DNA of 14,942 bases, taken from contig QMNM01000006.1 of assembly GCA_003647765.1 (NCBI GenBank), positions 1-14,942 on the forward strand, written 5' to 3'. Below, in pieces: positions 1 to 6,588 of this stretch. The position numbers and the translations under genes are program-made. This DNA comes from Candidatus Cloacimonadota bacterium (GTDB lineage Bacteria > Cloacimonadota > Cloacimonadia > JGIOTU-2 > B8-G9). A model generated the notes under the pieces. It worked only from the letters and a program-made list of their open reading frames with translations, was not told the DNA's origin and did no database searches. The number at the start of each line of letters is the position of its first letter. Position 1 is the first letter of the stretch.

Positions 1-1
1 A

Positions 2-199
2 GAAAATGTAAAAATATTAATAGCTGATTACATAATACATCCTGATAGTAAAGGATACTATTCTATTGATATATCTCCAAATGTATATAATATGGCTGTT
101 TTCTTATCCGGCTATAAAACACAAACGAAAGATGAAATAAAAGTATCAGAGGGATTGACTACTAGAAAAGTCAATTTTACATTAAAATCGTTAAAGTAA
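2..199 (+). CDS. C-terminal end of a beta-sandwich (carboxypeptidase-regulatory-like) protein, partial
   Basis: An open frame enters from the left edge and ends at TAA 197-199, giving the last 65 residues of a protein whose start lies outside the window. The visible part has the pattern of a carboxypeptidase-regulatory-like (CarboxypepD_reg / Ig-like) fold end: a 'YYSIDISPN' strand, a 'VFLSGYKTQT' strand with the typical aromatic after Gly, then 'IKVSEGLTTRKVNFTLKSL', the usual closing strand ending in NF-L. In many FCB proteins such domains occur in secreted or outer-membrane proteins. No catalytic residues are visible, so the function of the whole protein cannot be given. The fold call is by eye from the strand pattern only. 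Confidence 0.55.
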   Translation, partial: ENVKILIADYIIHPDSKGYYSIDISPNVYNMAVFLSGYKTQTKDEIKVSEGLTTRKVNFTLKSLK

Positions 200-216
200 T
201 AAAGTTGCAATGACTT

Positions 217-290
217 CAAGGTTTGAGATTAGATGCGATTGCAAAATTTAATAATAAGTTCGTTGAGTTAGTGACGAGTTTGCGTTTAAT
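217..290 (-). repeat. Degenerate copy of the GCGAACTTA-type intergenic repeat
   Basis: Read on the minus strand, this spacer has an ACGCAAACT-type start, then ACGAACTTATT, and ends in a GCATCTAATCTC-like block. This is the same order of motifs as the 123-bp repeats at 4098-4220 and 6449-6572, which end in GCGTCTAA. Similarity is patchy, so this looks like a decayed relative. No gene is seen between 200 and 299. Confidence 0.4.
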
Positions 291-299
291 TAGAAATAA

Positions 300-328
300 T
301 TGACATTAAATTTGTATCATTTTCTTAT
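300..328 (+). promoter_or_regulatory. Sigma70-type promoter for the SRP RNA gene
   Basis: TTGACA (300-305), a 17-nt spacer and TCTTAT (323-328) form a housekeeping-type promoter. The predicted start near 335 lies about 22 nt before the 5' strand of the SRP terminal stem, so a short leader would need trimming. The same two hexamers with the same 17-nt spacing occur in front of the DUF47 gene on the minus strand (13195-13167), which supports both calls. Confidence 0.5.
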
Positions 329-356
329 TTGACTAATAGGAAAATGTAATATTCAA

Positions 357-621
357 GGTGTGCAAGGTGGGGAGCTAGCGGTGCCCTGTTACCTGCAATC
401 CGCTATAGCAGGACCTATAGCTATTTGCGGGATTTGATTGTAATATATTTTTTTGGTAAGTGGTGTTGATAATCAAGCCTAACGCAATATAGTTCCGTGA
501 ACCTTGTCAGGACCGGAAGGTAGCAGCAATAAGCGGATTTCTATATGTGCCGTTAGCCCACTTGGTTTGAGCTAACTGCCAAAAAATGCTTTGCATAGAA
601 TCTCAAGGATAGTCGCACACC
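357..621 (+). ncRNA. ffs: Signal recognition particle RNA, long bacterial form (Alu + S domain)
   Basis: The RNA scaffold of the signal recognition particle, which binds Ffh and targets nascent membrane and secreted proteins. The ends close in a perfect stem: GGTGTGC (357-363) with GCACACC (615-621), extendable by A356-T622. The 5' part carries the Alu-domain signature around 370-412 (GGTGCCCTGTTACCTGC, then AATCCGCTATAGCAGG). The S-domain helix 8 is unmistakable at 506-530, with GTCAGGACC, a GGAA tetraloop at 515-518 and AGGTAGCAGCAA forming the Ffh-binding asymmetric loop. At about 265 nt this is the long type, like Bacillus scRNA, not the 4.5S type of most Proteobacteria. It is followed by a T-rich tract (622-630) that could help termination. 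Confidence 0.95.
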
Positions 622-666
622 TTTTATTTATATCAATGTTAAAGAAAAAGTATTAGGAGAGCTAAT

Positions 667-1743
667 ATGCCAAGTTATAGAATATTGGTTATAAATCCAG
701 GTTCAACTTCTACAAAAATAGCAGTATTTCAAGACGATAATGAAATATTCAACAGGACAATAAAACATTCTCCTGAACAACTTACTGGCTATACAAAAGT
801 AATTGACCAGTATGAGTTTCGCAGAAAAATTATTGAAGAGCAATTAAAGGAGAATAATATTGATTTAAGAAGTTTTGATTCAGTCGTAGGAATTGGTGGA
901 CTTACCAGACCTGTGGAAAGCGGCACATATATAATAAATAAAAAGATGCTTGATGATTTAGCTGATAAATCTATTTGGGGAATGTCTCATGCTTCGGCTC
1001 TTGGTGCTTATATTGCAAAATCTATATCTGATGAATTAAATATACCTGCATTTATTGTTGACCCTATAAGTGTTAATGAATTTGATGATATTGCTCGTAT
1101 TTCTGGAGTCGTAGAAATAGAAAGGAAATGTCTATCTCATGCATTGAATATTAAAGCAGTTGGACGAGAGCTTGCACAAACACTCTGTAAGAATTTTAAT
1201 GAATGTAATTTCATAGCTGCTCATTTAGGTGGAGGAATAACAATATCGCCTTTAAGAAAAGGAAGAATTATAGACGCAAATAATGCAATGTTAGGAATGG
1301 GACCTTTTTCTCCTCAAAGAGCTGGTGCATTGCCAATAGGTGGAGTAATTGATTTATGTTTCTCAGGTAAATATACGAAAAAAGAATTGGAACGAAAATT
1401 TGTAAAAGAAAGTGGTTTTATTGCATATCTTGGCACAGATGACGGAATTGCAATTGTTAAGGAAATTGAGAAAAATAATAAAAAATTCATAACAATAGTT
1501 CAAGCAATGGCTTATCAAATAGCTAAGGAAGTAGGAGCATGTGCTACGGTTCTAAAAGGTAAAGTTGATGCTATTTACTATACAGGCGGTCTGGCAAATA
1601 ATAAATATTTGATGAAATGGATAAAAGAGCGAACAGAATTTATTGCACCAATTTACATATATCCTGGTGAAAAAGAGATGTATGCAATGGCTCAGGGTGT
1701 AATTCGTGTGCTTAAAGGAGAAGAACAAGCAAAGGAATATTAA
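667..1743 (+). CDS. buk: Butyrate kinase family protein, copy 1 (divergent)
   Basis: An ASKHA-fold acyl kinase that interconverts butyryl- (or branched acyl-) phosphate plus ADP with the acid plus ATP at the end of fermentation. Its 358 residues match the usual butyrate kinase length. Visible are the N-terminal phosphate loop NPGSTSTK (10-17), SHASALGA (107-114), the AHLGGG motif (185-190), GPFSPQRAG (212-220), LCFSGKYTK (230-238), TGGLA (306-310) and YPGEKEM (332-338). The start ATG has AGGAG at 655-659, 7 nt upstream. It is a paralogue of the next gene. Odd points: the family's GRGGL motif reads GIGGL here (Ile76), GEHASNLGA reads GMSHASALGA, and the 'SVGAH.KG' stretch reads 'TISPLRKG'. A change of substrate, or weak activity, is therefore possible. 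No phosphate butyryltransferase lies next to it. Confidence 0.88.
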   Translation: MPSYRILVINPGSTSTKIAVFQDDNEIFNRTIKHSPEQLTGYTKVIDQYEFRRKIIEEQLKENNIDLRSFDSVVGIGGLTRPVESGTYIINKKMLDDLADKSIWGMSHASALGAYIAKSISDELNIPAFIVDPISVNEFDDIARISGVVEIERKCLSHALNIKAVGRELAQTLCKNFNECNFIAAHLGGGITISPLRKGRIIDANNAMLGMGPFSPQRAGALPIGGVIDLCFSGKYTKKELERKFVKESGFIAYLGTDDGIAIVKEIEKNNKKFITIVQAMAYQIAKEVGACATVLKGKVDAIYYTGGLANNKYLMKWIKERTEFIAPIYIYPGEKEMYAMAQGVIRVLKGEEQAKEY

Positions 1744-1917
1744 GCAAAGCATTTTGATACAGCATTTCACAGAAAATTTCATATAAATTTAAATAAATTT
1801 TATACATCGTCAATTACAAGCTTATGAGAAAAATCCGAGTTTATATCTGTTATTGTGGTAAAAATGAATGCAGTAATGTTATGTTTAGATAACAAAAATA
1901 ATCGTGAGGTATGATTT

Positions 1918-3078
1918 ATGTGTAATAATAATGCTTCATCAGAATTGAATGAGAAGGGATATTCTCTAAAAAAATATAAGATTCTGGCTGTAAATCCAGG
2001 TTCTACTTCCACAAAAATAAGTGTATTTGAGAACGAGAAATGTCTAGTTTCAGAAGAAATTCAGCATCCGCAAGATGTAACACAGAAATTTGAGAAAATT
2101 ATTGACCAACACGAATTTAGAAAGAATCTTGTTCTAGAAGCTCTTAAAAAGAAAAAAATCAACATACATGATTTAGATGCTATTGTTGGAAGAGGTGGCT
2201 TGATTTATCCTGTTAAAAGCGGAGCTTATTATGTTAATCAGCAAATGATAGATGACTTGAAAGCAGCTGTTCAGGGCGAGCATGCATCTAATTTAGGAGC
2301 TATTATCGCGGCAGATATAAGAGATGATATTTTCAAAGGAACAGGCAGGAAAATTCCTGCGCTCATAGTTGATTCAGTTGTTGTAGATGAGATTGAGGAT
2401 ATTTGCAGGATAACTGGATTTAAGGAGATAAGAAGAAAAGCAATTTCTCACGCACTTAGTCAAATAGCATCCGTAAAGAAATTTGCAGAAGAGAGAGGAG
2501 TGTCATATAAGAAGTTGAATCTAATAGTTGCTCATCTTGGCGGTGGAATATCTGTTGGTGCGCATCATAAAGGAAAGTATTGTGATGTTAATAATGCATT
2601 GAATGGAGAGGGACCATTCACGCCAGAAAGAAGCGGCTCTTTGCCTGTTGGACAATTGATTGAAATGTGTTATTCAGGCAAATACACACTTCAAGAGATG
2701 AAATTGAAAAATAAAGGAAAAGGTGGACTTATTGCTTTATTAGGCACTTCTGATTTCCGAGAGGTTGAACAAAGAATAAAATCAGGAGATAAACAAGCAA
2801 TACTTGTTTTTCAAGCTATGGCTTATAGAATTGCAAGAGAGATATGTTCTCTTATTCCAGCATTTGAAGGAGAGAAACTTGACCAAATTATTCTTACAGG
2901 TGGATTGGCTCGTGCTAATATATTTGTTAATGAAATCAAAAGCAGACTAAAAGCATTAGATGTTGGGATAACTGTATATCCCGGTGAAAATGAGATGGCA
3001 GCTTTACGAGATGGTGCATTAAGAGTTTTACAAGGTAAAGAACAAGCAAGAGAATATTTCGGCAAGATAATGAAGTAG
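1918..3078 (+). CDS. buk: Butyrate kinase, copy 2 (canonical)
   Basis: Same reaction as the preceding paralogue: reversible transfer between acyl-phosphate and ATP, yielding butyrate or isobutyrate and energy. Its 386 residues include about 19 extra, hydrophilic residues before the family start 'KYKILAVNPGSTSTK'. All signature motifs are intact: GRGGL (91-95, with Arg92), GEHASNLGA (120-128), AHLGGGISVGAH (205-216), GEGPFTPERSG (230-240), CYSGKYT (251-257) and YPGENEM near the C-terminus. GAGGT at 1905-1909 lies 8 nt before the ATG and supports this start. The 174-nt gap from copy 1 may hold a weak promoter (TTGTGG 1853-1858, TGTTAT 1877-1882), so it need not be one transcript with copy 1. 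The MeaB-type gene begins within 10 nt of its stop, which suggests co-expression. Confidence 0.93.
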   Translation: MCNNNASSELNEKGYSLKKYKILAVNPGSTSTKISVFENEKCLVSEEIQHPQDVTQKFEKIIDQHEFRKNLVLEALKKKKINIHDLDAIVGRGGLIYPVKSGAYYVNQQMIDDLKAAVQGEHASNLGAIIAADIRDDIFKGTGRKIPALIVDSVVVDEIEDICRITGFKEIRRKAISHALSQIASVKKFAEERGVSYKKLNLIVAHLGGGISVGAHHKGKYCDVNNALNGEGPFTPERSGSLPVGQLIEMCYSGKYTLQEMKLKNKGKGGLIALLGTSDFREVEQRIKSGDKQAILVFQAMAYRIAREICSLIPAFEGEKLDQIILTGGLARANIFVNEIKSRLKALDVGITVYPGENEMAALRDGALRVLQGKEQAREYFGKIMK

Positions 3079-3087
3079 GTTATATTG

Positions 3088-4068
3088 GTGAGGATAATAG
3101 ACAGGTTTTTTTTGAAGGACACTTTTGCATTAGCAAGGATAATATCTTGTATAGAGGATCATTGTAGCGATTATGAAGCCATTTTATCTAAACTTTTTCC
3201 GAAAAGCGGCAATGCTTATAGAGTTGGAATAACAGGACCAACTGGTGCAGGTAAAAGTACTTTGGTTGATAAATTAGCAGTAATATTAGGCGACAAAAAT
3301 AAAGAGATAGGAATTATTTCTATTGATCCGACAAGTCCATTTTCTGGTGGTGCACTTCTTGGAGACCGTATTCGTATGAGAGAACTTGCAAAATACGAAA
3401 ATATTTACATTAGAAGTATGGCTACAAGGGGCTCAATTGGTGGGCTTGCAGAAAGCACAAAGGATGTAATAATAGCACTTGAAGCCTATGGCAAAGAATA
3501 TATTTTAGTGGAGACCGTTGGAGTTGGACAAATTGAGATAGACATTGCTGATGCATGTGATACAATAGTAGTTGTGCTTATTCCAGAGGCAGGAGATTCT
3601 ATTCAAGCGATGAAAGCAGGACTAATAGAGATTGCAGATATTTTTGTCATAAATAAATCTGATAGAGAAGGTGCTGATAGATTTGCACAAGAATTACAAA
3701 TCATCCTTGATATGAAAAAAGAAAATGGATGGAGACCACCTATTATTCCTACTATTGCTGTAAAAGGAAAGGGAATATCTGAACTCCTTACTGCAATTGA
3801 ACAGCATAAAGCATATATTAAAGGAAATGGAATTTTCCAAAATCACCGCAAGCAACAGATAAAGCATAAAATTACCAAGATTATTGAACAAAGAATTAGT
3901 GAGATAGTTTATGGAAAATTTTTGAAAGTAATAGATATTGACACTCTATCTGTTCAGGTTTTTGAAGGGAAAACTGACCCTTATTCAATAGTGGATAAGT
4001 CATTTAAGAATATGCCATTATTATTAAAAGAACAAGCATTCTATAGAAATCGTCTGCAAAATGAGTAA
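3088..4068 (+). CDS. meaB: MeaB/ArgK-type GTPase, chaperone of an adenosylcobalamin-dependent acyl-CoA mutase
   Basis: A G3E-family P-loop GTPase that loads and protects B12-dependent acyl-CoA mutases (methylmalonyl-CoA or isobutyryl-CoA mutase). Visible are the Walker A GPTGAGKST (about residues 50-58), the DPTSPFSGGALLGDRIRM block typical of MeaB (80-97), ETVGVGQ (142-148) and the guanine-specificity motif NKSD (189-192). The length of about 326 residues is normal. It follows buk2 with a 6-9 nt gap. GTG 3088 is preferred because the SD-like AGG at 3077-3079 is 8 nt away; TTG 3085 in the same frame is the alternative. No mutase subunit lies in the window, so the client is unknown. Linkage to two butyrate kinases suggests an isobutyryl-CoA/butyryl-CoA or methylmalonyl-CoA mutase elsewhere (inference). 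Confidence 0.9.
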   Translation: MRIIDRFFLKDTFALARIISCIEDHCSDYEAILSKLFPKSGNAYRVGITGPTGAGKSTLVDKLAVILGDKNKEIGIISIDPTSPFSGGALLGDRIRMRELAKYENIYIRSMATRGSIGGLAESTKDVIIALEAYGKEYILVETVGVGQIEIDIADACDTIVVVLIPEAGDSIQAMKAGLIEIADIFVINKSDREGADRFAQELQIILDMKKENGWRPPIIPTIAVKGKGISELLTAIEQHKAYIKGNGIFQNHRKQQIKHKITKIIEQRISEIVYGKFLKVIDIDTLSVQVFEGKTDPYSIVDKSFKNMPLLLKEQAFYRNRLQNE

Positions 4069-4097
4069 ATTTTATATTAGGCGATATAGTAGTACAT

Positions 4098-4220
4098 AAT
4101 CGCGAACTTGCAGACGCTAACTTATACGAACTATGCGAACTTACGCGAACTTTTTTATCCTTTTTGTAAATTCAATTTTTTGCGATAAGTCTGTAAAGTC
4201 GGAGTTTAGTTTGCGTCTAA
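4098..4220 (+). repeat. Left arm of a 123-bp inverted repeat pair
   Basis: This spacer segment matches the reverse complement of 6449-6572 at 108 of 123 aligned positions by hand, with a single 1-nt gap. The outer third is itself built from about five degenerate repeats of roughly 10 nt on the theme CGCGAACTTA (4101-4151). The inner end finishes in TTTGCGTCTAA. The two arms enclose the GT2 and WlbA-like genes. It has no coding potential and shows no obvious target-site duplication. Confidence 0.85.
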
Positions 4221-4248
4221 ATCTCTTACATAAAAAATTGGCTAAGTT

Positions 4249-5262
4249 ATGTTAATTTCAATTATAATACCTGCTTATAATCGTGCAGAAGAAATTGATG
4301 AGTTGTTAGACTCATTTTCAAAGCAAGAAAAAAAGAATTTTGAGATAATCATTGTGGATGATGGCTCAACTGATAATACAAAAGATATTGTCAAATCTTA
4401 TCAAAGCAGAGGAATGGCAATTCGTTATTTCTATCAGCAAAATAAGGGTCCGGGTCCTGCACGAAATAATGGAATGAAAAAAGCAAATGGTGATGTATTT
4501 GTATTCATTGACTCAGATTGCACTGTGCCAAACGATTATACAAAAAATTTGGAGAGACATCTTACAAGTGAAAATATTGATGCTTATGGTGGACCTGATA
4601 CTTATCGTGAAGATTTTCCACCATTATTAAAGGCGATAAATTATACAATGACATCTTTTCTTGGCACAGGTGGCACAAGAGGGACTACTGGAAAAAGCGT
4701 AGCAAAGTATTATCCGCGTAGTTTCAATATGGGCATAAGGAAAGAAGTATATAAGAAAATTGGTGGAATGAATAATCTTCGTCATGGACAAGATATGGAA
4801 TTTTCTAATAGAATTTACAATGCTGGGTTTAATGTAAAATTTTTGCCTGATGTCTTTGTATATCATAAACGACGAACATCAATGAGAAGATTTTTCAAGC
4901 AGATTTTCAACTGGGGAGTTACAAGAAATAATTTAGGACGCATAGATAAAGAAATGATGAAATTTGTTCATTTTTTGCCATCAATAGTAATTCTTACTAT
5001 GCTTATAATAATTATACTATCAATTTTATCAAAATTTTTCTATCCAGTATTATTAAGTGTGGGATTAGTGCTTATTGTATTGCTTATTGCATTTATTCAA
5101 TCAGCAAAAAAATATCATTCTGTTTATGTTGGTGTATTATCAGCTTTTATGTTAATTTGGCAAGTCATTGCTTATGGATTAGGATTTATAACTGGATTTA
5201 TAAAGAGCATATTCACTAAACAAGGCGAAATAAAGGGTTTTACTAAAAAATATTATCAATAG
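4249..5262 (+). CDS. Membrane-anchored family 2 glycosyltransferase
   Basis: A GT-A fold inverting glycosyltransferase, probably adding a sugar to a lipid-linked or surface glycan on the cytoplasmic face. The N-terminus 'ISIIIPAYNR' leads into the nucleotide-binding VDDGS (36-40). The metal-binding DSD is at 88-90, and a QDME motif at 181-184 would supply the catalytic acidic residue. Three hydrophobic segments (about 241-261, 266-284, 293-315) anchor the C-terminus. The length of 337 residues is normal for GT2 proteins with a membrane tail. The ATG has no clear Shine-Dalgarno site. The donor and acceptor cannot be read from the sequence. The neighbouring WlbA-like dehydrogenase suggests a role in an O-antigen or exopolysaccharide containing a diacetamido-uronic acid (inference from context). 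Both genes lie between the inverted repeat arms. Confidence 0.87.
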   Translation: MLISIIIPAYNRAEEIDELLDSFSKQEKKNFEIIIVDDGSTDNTKDIVKSYQSRGMAIRYFYQQNKGPGPARNNGMKKANGDVFVFIDSDCTVPNDYTKNLERHLTSENIDAYGGPDTYREDFPPLLKAINYTMTSFLGTGGTRGTTGKSVAKYYPRSFNMGIRKEVYKKIGGMNNLRHGQDMEFSNRIYNAGFNVKFLPDVFVYHKRRTSMRRFFKQIFNWGVTRNNLGRIDKEMMKFVHFLPSIVILTMLIIIILSILSKFFYPVLLSVGLVLIVLLIAFIQSAKKYHSVYVGVLSAFMLIWQVIAYGLGFITGFIKSIFTKQGEIKGFTKKYYQ

Positions 5263-5287
5263 AAACATTTTGCTTGGAATGTTTTTT
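5263..5287 (+). terminator. Possible AT-rich intrinsic terminator after the GT2 gene
   Basis: AAACATT (5263-5269) pairs with AATGTTT (5278-5284) around an 8-nt loop. The stem sits immediately after the stop codon and runs into a further TTT. It is GC-poor, so termination would be weak. Confidence 0.35.
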
Positions 5288-5306
5288 GACATAGTTTAGT
5301 TATATT

Positions 5307-5325
5307 GCCACAGAGAGAGAAATAA
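5307..5325 (+). repeat. GCCACAGAGAGAG intergenic repeat, copy 1
   Basis: A short GCCACAGAGAGAGAAATAA stretch in the spacer. A related GCCACAGAGATAAAT followed by CGCAGAGAGAGAG occurs at 9109-9143. It appears to be a degenerate CACAGAG-type spacer repeat with no coding role. Confidence 0.45.
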
Positions 5326-5391
5326 CCAATTAATCAAAAATTTTCACTGAGATATTACTCATTACTAATCCTTATCTTGATAATATATAAT

Positions 5392-5395
5392 GGAG
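5392..5395 (+). promoter_or_regulatory. Shine-Dalgarno site fixing the start of the WlbA-like gene
   Basis: GGAG lies 5 nt before ATG 5401. An in-frame earlier start (5377) has no such site and would add eight residues before the nucleotide-binding strand, so 5401 is taken as the start. Confidence 0.75.
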
Positions 5396-5400
5396 AGCTT

Positions 5401-6429
5401 ATGAAGAATATTAAATTAGGGCTAATAGGTTGTGGGCGAATATCAACAAAGCATTTTGAAGCAATAGAAAAGATAGAAAATGCTGAAATTATTGCTTGCT
5501 GTGATATTATAAAACAAAAAGCAGAAGAAAAAGCAAATCAATTCAATATTAAAGAGATATACGAAAATTATAAAGAGATGTTGGACAATGTGAAAATGGA
5601 TGCTGTTATTATAGCAACTCCAAGTGGAATACATCCGGACATTGGTATAGATGTCGCAAAGAAAAAAATCAATGTTATAACAGAAAAGCCGATGGCTACT
5701 TCATTGGATAAAGCAGACAAATTGATTTATGCGTGTGATGAAAATAAAGTTAATCTATTTGTTGTTAAGCAGAATAGATTAAATCCACCTATCAGATTAT
5801 TAAAGAATGCTATTGATAAAGGTCGTTTTGGCAGAATTTATAGTGGAAGTATAATTGTTCATTGGACTCGTCCACAAGCTTACTATGATATGGCTGATTG
5901 GCGTGGAACCTGGGAATTTGATGGTGGAGCATTTCTAAATCAAGCGAGTCATTATTTTGACCTATTATATTGGCTGATTGGACCAGTAGAAAGTGTAATG
6001 GCTATTACAAATACCATAGCTCATACAATAGAAGTTGAAGATCAAGGTGTCGGTATAATAAAATTTCGTAATGGAGCTCTTGGTAGTGTAGATGTATCTA
6101 TGAATACTTACCCAAAGAATCTTGAGGGCTCAATCACTATAATCGGAGAAAAAGGAACTGTCAAAGTAGGTGGTATTGCTGTGAATAAAATAGAAGTGTG
6201 GGAATTTAAAGATTATAATGATGATGACAAGTATGTATTTGAAGCAGATACTAATCCATTAGATGTTTATGGATTCGGGCATTTGGGATATTTGAAAAAT
6301 GTTATAGATGTCTTGAATGGCAAAGCCAAAGCGTCCACAGATGGACGAAGTGGAAGAAAGTCCTTAGAAATTATATTAGCAATGTATCGTTCAGCAAAAA
6401 CAGGAAAAATAGTGAATTTGCCTTTGTAA
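5401..6429 (+). CDS. wlbA: Gfo/Idh/MocA oxidoreductase, WlbA/WbpB-like UDP-N-acetylglucosaminuronate 3-dehydrogenase
   Basis: This probably oxidises C3 of UDP-GlcNAcA with NAD(+), an early step to UDP-2,3-diacetamido-2,3-dideoxy-glucuronic acid, an O-antigen sugar. In the 342-residue protein the Rossmann motif is GLIGCGRISTKH (7-18) and the catalytic-site EKP is at 95-97 (Lys96). The substrate domain has the WlbA-type sequence VVKQNR (121-126), HWTRPQAYYD (154-163), WRGTWEFDGGAFLNQASHY (167-185, His184), then TYPKNLEGSITIIGEKGTVKVGG. These long matches to the WlbA/WbpB pattern, as I know it, are why I go beyond the general family name. The usual partners (UDP-GlcNAc 6-dehydrogenase, aminotransferase, acetyltransferase, epimerase) are not in the window. 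It shares the inverted-repeat-bounded segment with the GT2 gene. Confidence 0.85.
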   Translation: MKNIKLGLIGCGRISTKHFEAIEKIENAEIIACCDIIKQKAEEKANQFNIKEIYENYKEMLDNVKMDAVIIATPSGIHPDIGIDVAKKKINVITEKPMATSLDKADKLIYACDENKVNLFVVKQNRLNPPIRLLKNAIDKGRFGRIYSGSIIVHWTRPQAYYDMADWRGTWEFDGGAFLNQASHYFDLLYWLIGPVESVMAITNTIAHTIEVEDQGVGIIKFRNGALGSVDVSMNTYPKNLEGSITIIGEKGTVKVGGIAVNKIEVWEFKDYNDDDKYVFEADTNPLDVYGFGHLGYLKNVIDVLNGKAKASTDGRSGRKSLEIILAMYRSAKTGKIVNLPL

Positions 6430-6448
6430 GAAGACAATAAGGAAAAGA

Positions 6449-6572
6449 TTAGACGCGAACTAAACGCTGACTTTACAAACTCATCACAAAAGATTTAATC
6501 TATTAAAAGGATAAAAATGTTCGCGTAAGTTCGCATAGTTCGTATAAGTTCGCGATTGCAATGTTCGCGATT
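6449..6572 (-). repeat. Right arm of the inverted repeat pair
   Basis: Reverse-complement partner of 4098-4220, with 108 of 123 aligned positions identical by hand count. The CGCGAACTTA-like tandem part now lies at its right, outer end (about 6518-6572). It stops 16 nt before the TTG start of the GGPP synthase gene, so it forms nearly all of that gene's upstream region. Confidence 0.85.
6472..6499 (+). promoter_or_regulatory. Candidate promoter for the ether-lipid operon, inside the right repeat arm
   Basis: TTTACA (6472-6477), a 16-nt spacer and TTTAAT (6494-6499) each differ from the sigma70 consensus at one position. It points toward the GGPP synthase gene 90 nt downstream. The left arm conserves the equivalent on the minus strand (TTTACA 4197-4192, TTGAAT 4175-4170), pointing outward. 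Hexamers like these arise by chance in AT-rich DNA, so the call is tentative. Confidence 0.3.
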
Positions 6573-6579
6573 AAATAAA

Positions 6580-6585
6580 GGAGAG
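6580..6585 (+). promoter_or_regulatory. Shine-Dalgarno site fixing a TTG start for GGPP synthase
   Basis: AAAGGAGAG around 6577-6585 has its GGAG (6580-6583) 5 nt before TTG 6589. No in-frame ATG lies before the conserved region. An earlier TTG at 6556 lies within the repeat arm and has no such site. Confidence 0.7.
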
Positions 6586-6588
6586 ATT

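Noticed and set aside
667-3078. Acetate kinases
   Set aside because: The motifs (NPGSTSTK, GRGGL, GEHASNLGA, AHLGGGISVGAH) and the 358-386 residue length are those of butyrate kinases.
5386-5391. TATAAT as a -10 box for the WlbA-like gene
   Set aside because: A start about 7 nt downstream would remove the GGAG ribosome site from the transcript, and there is no matching -35 box.
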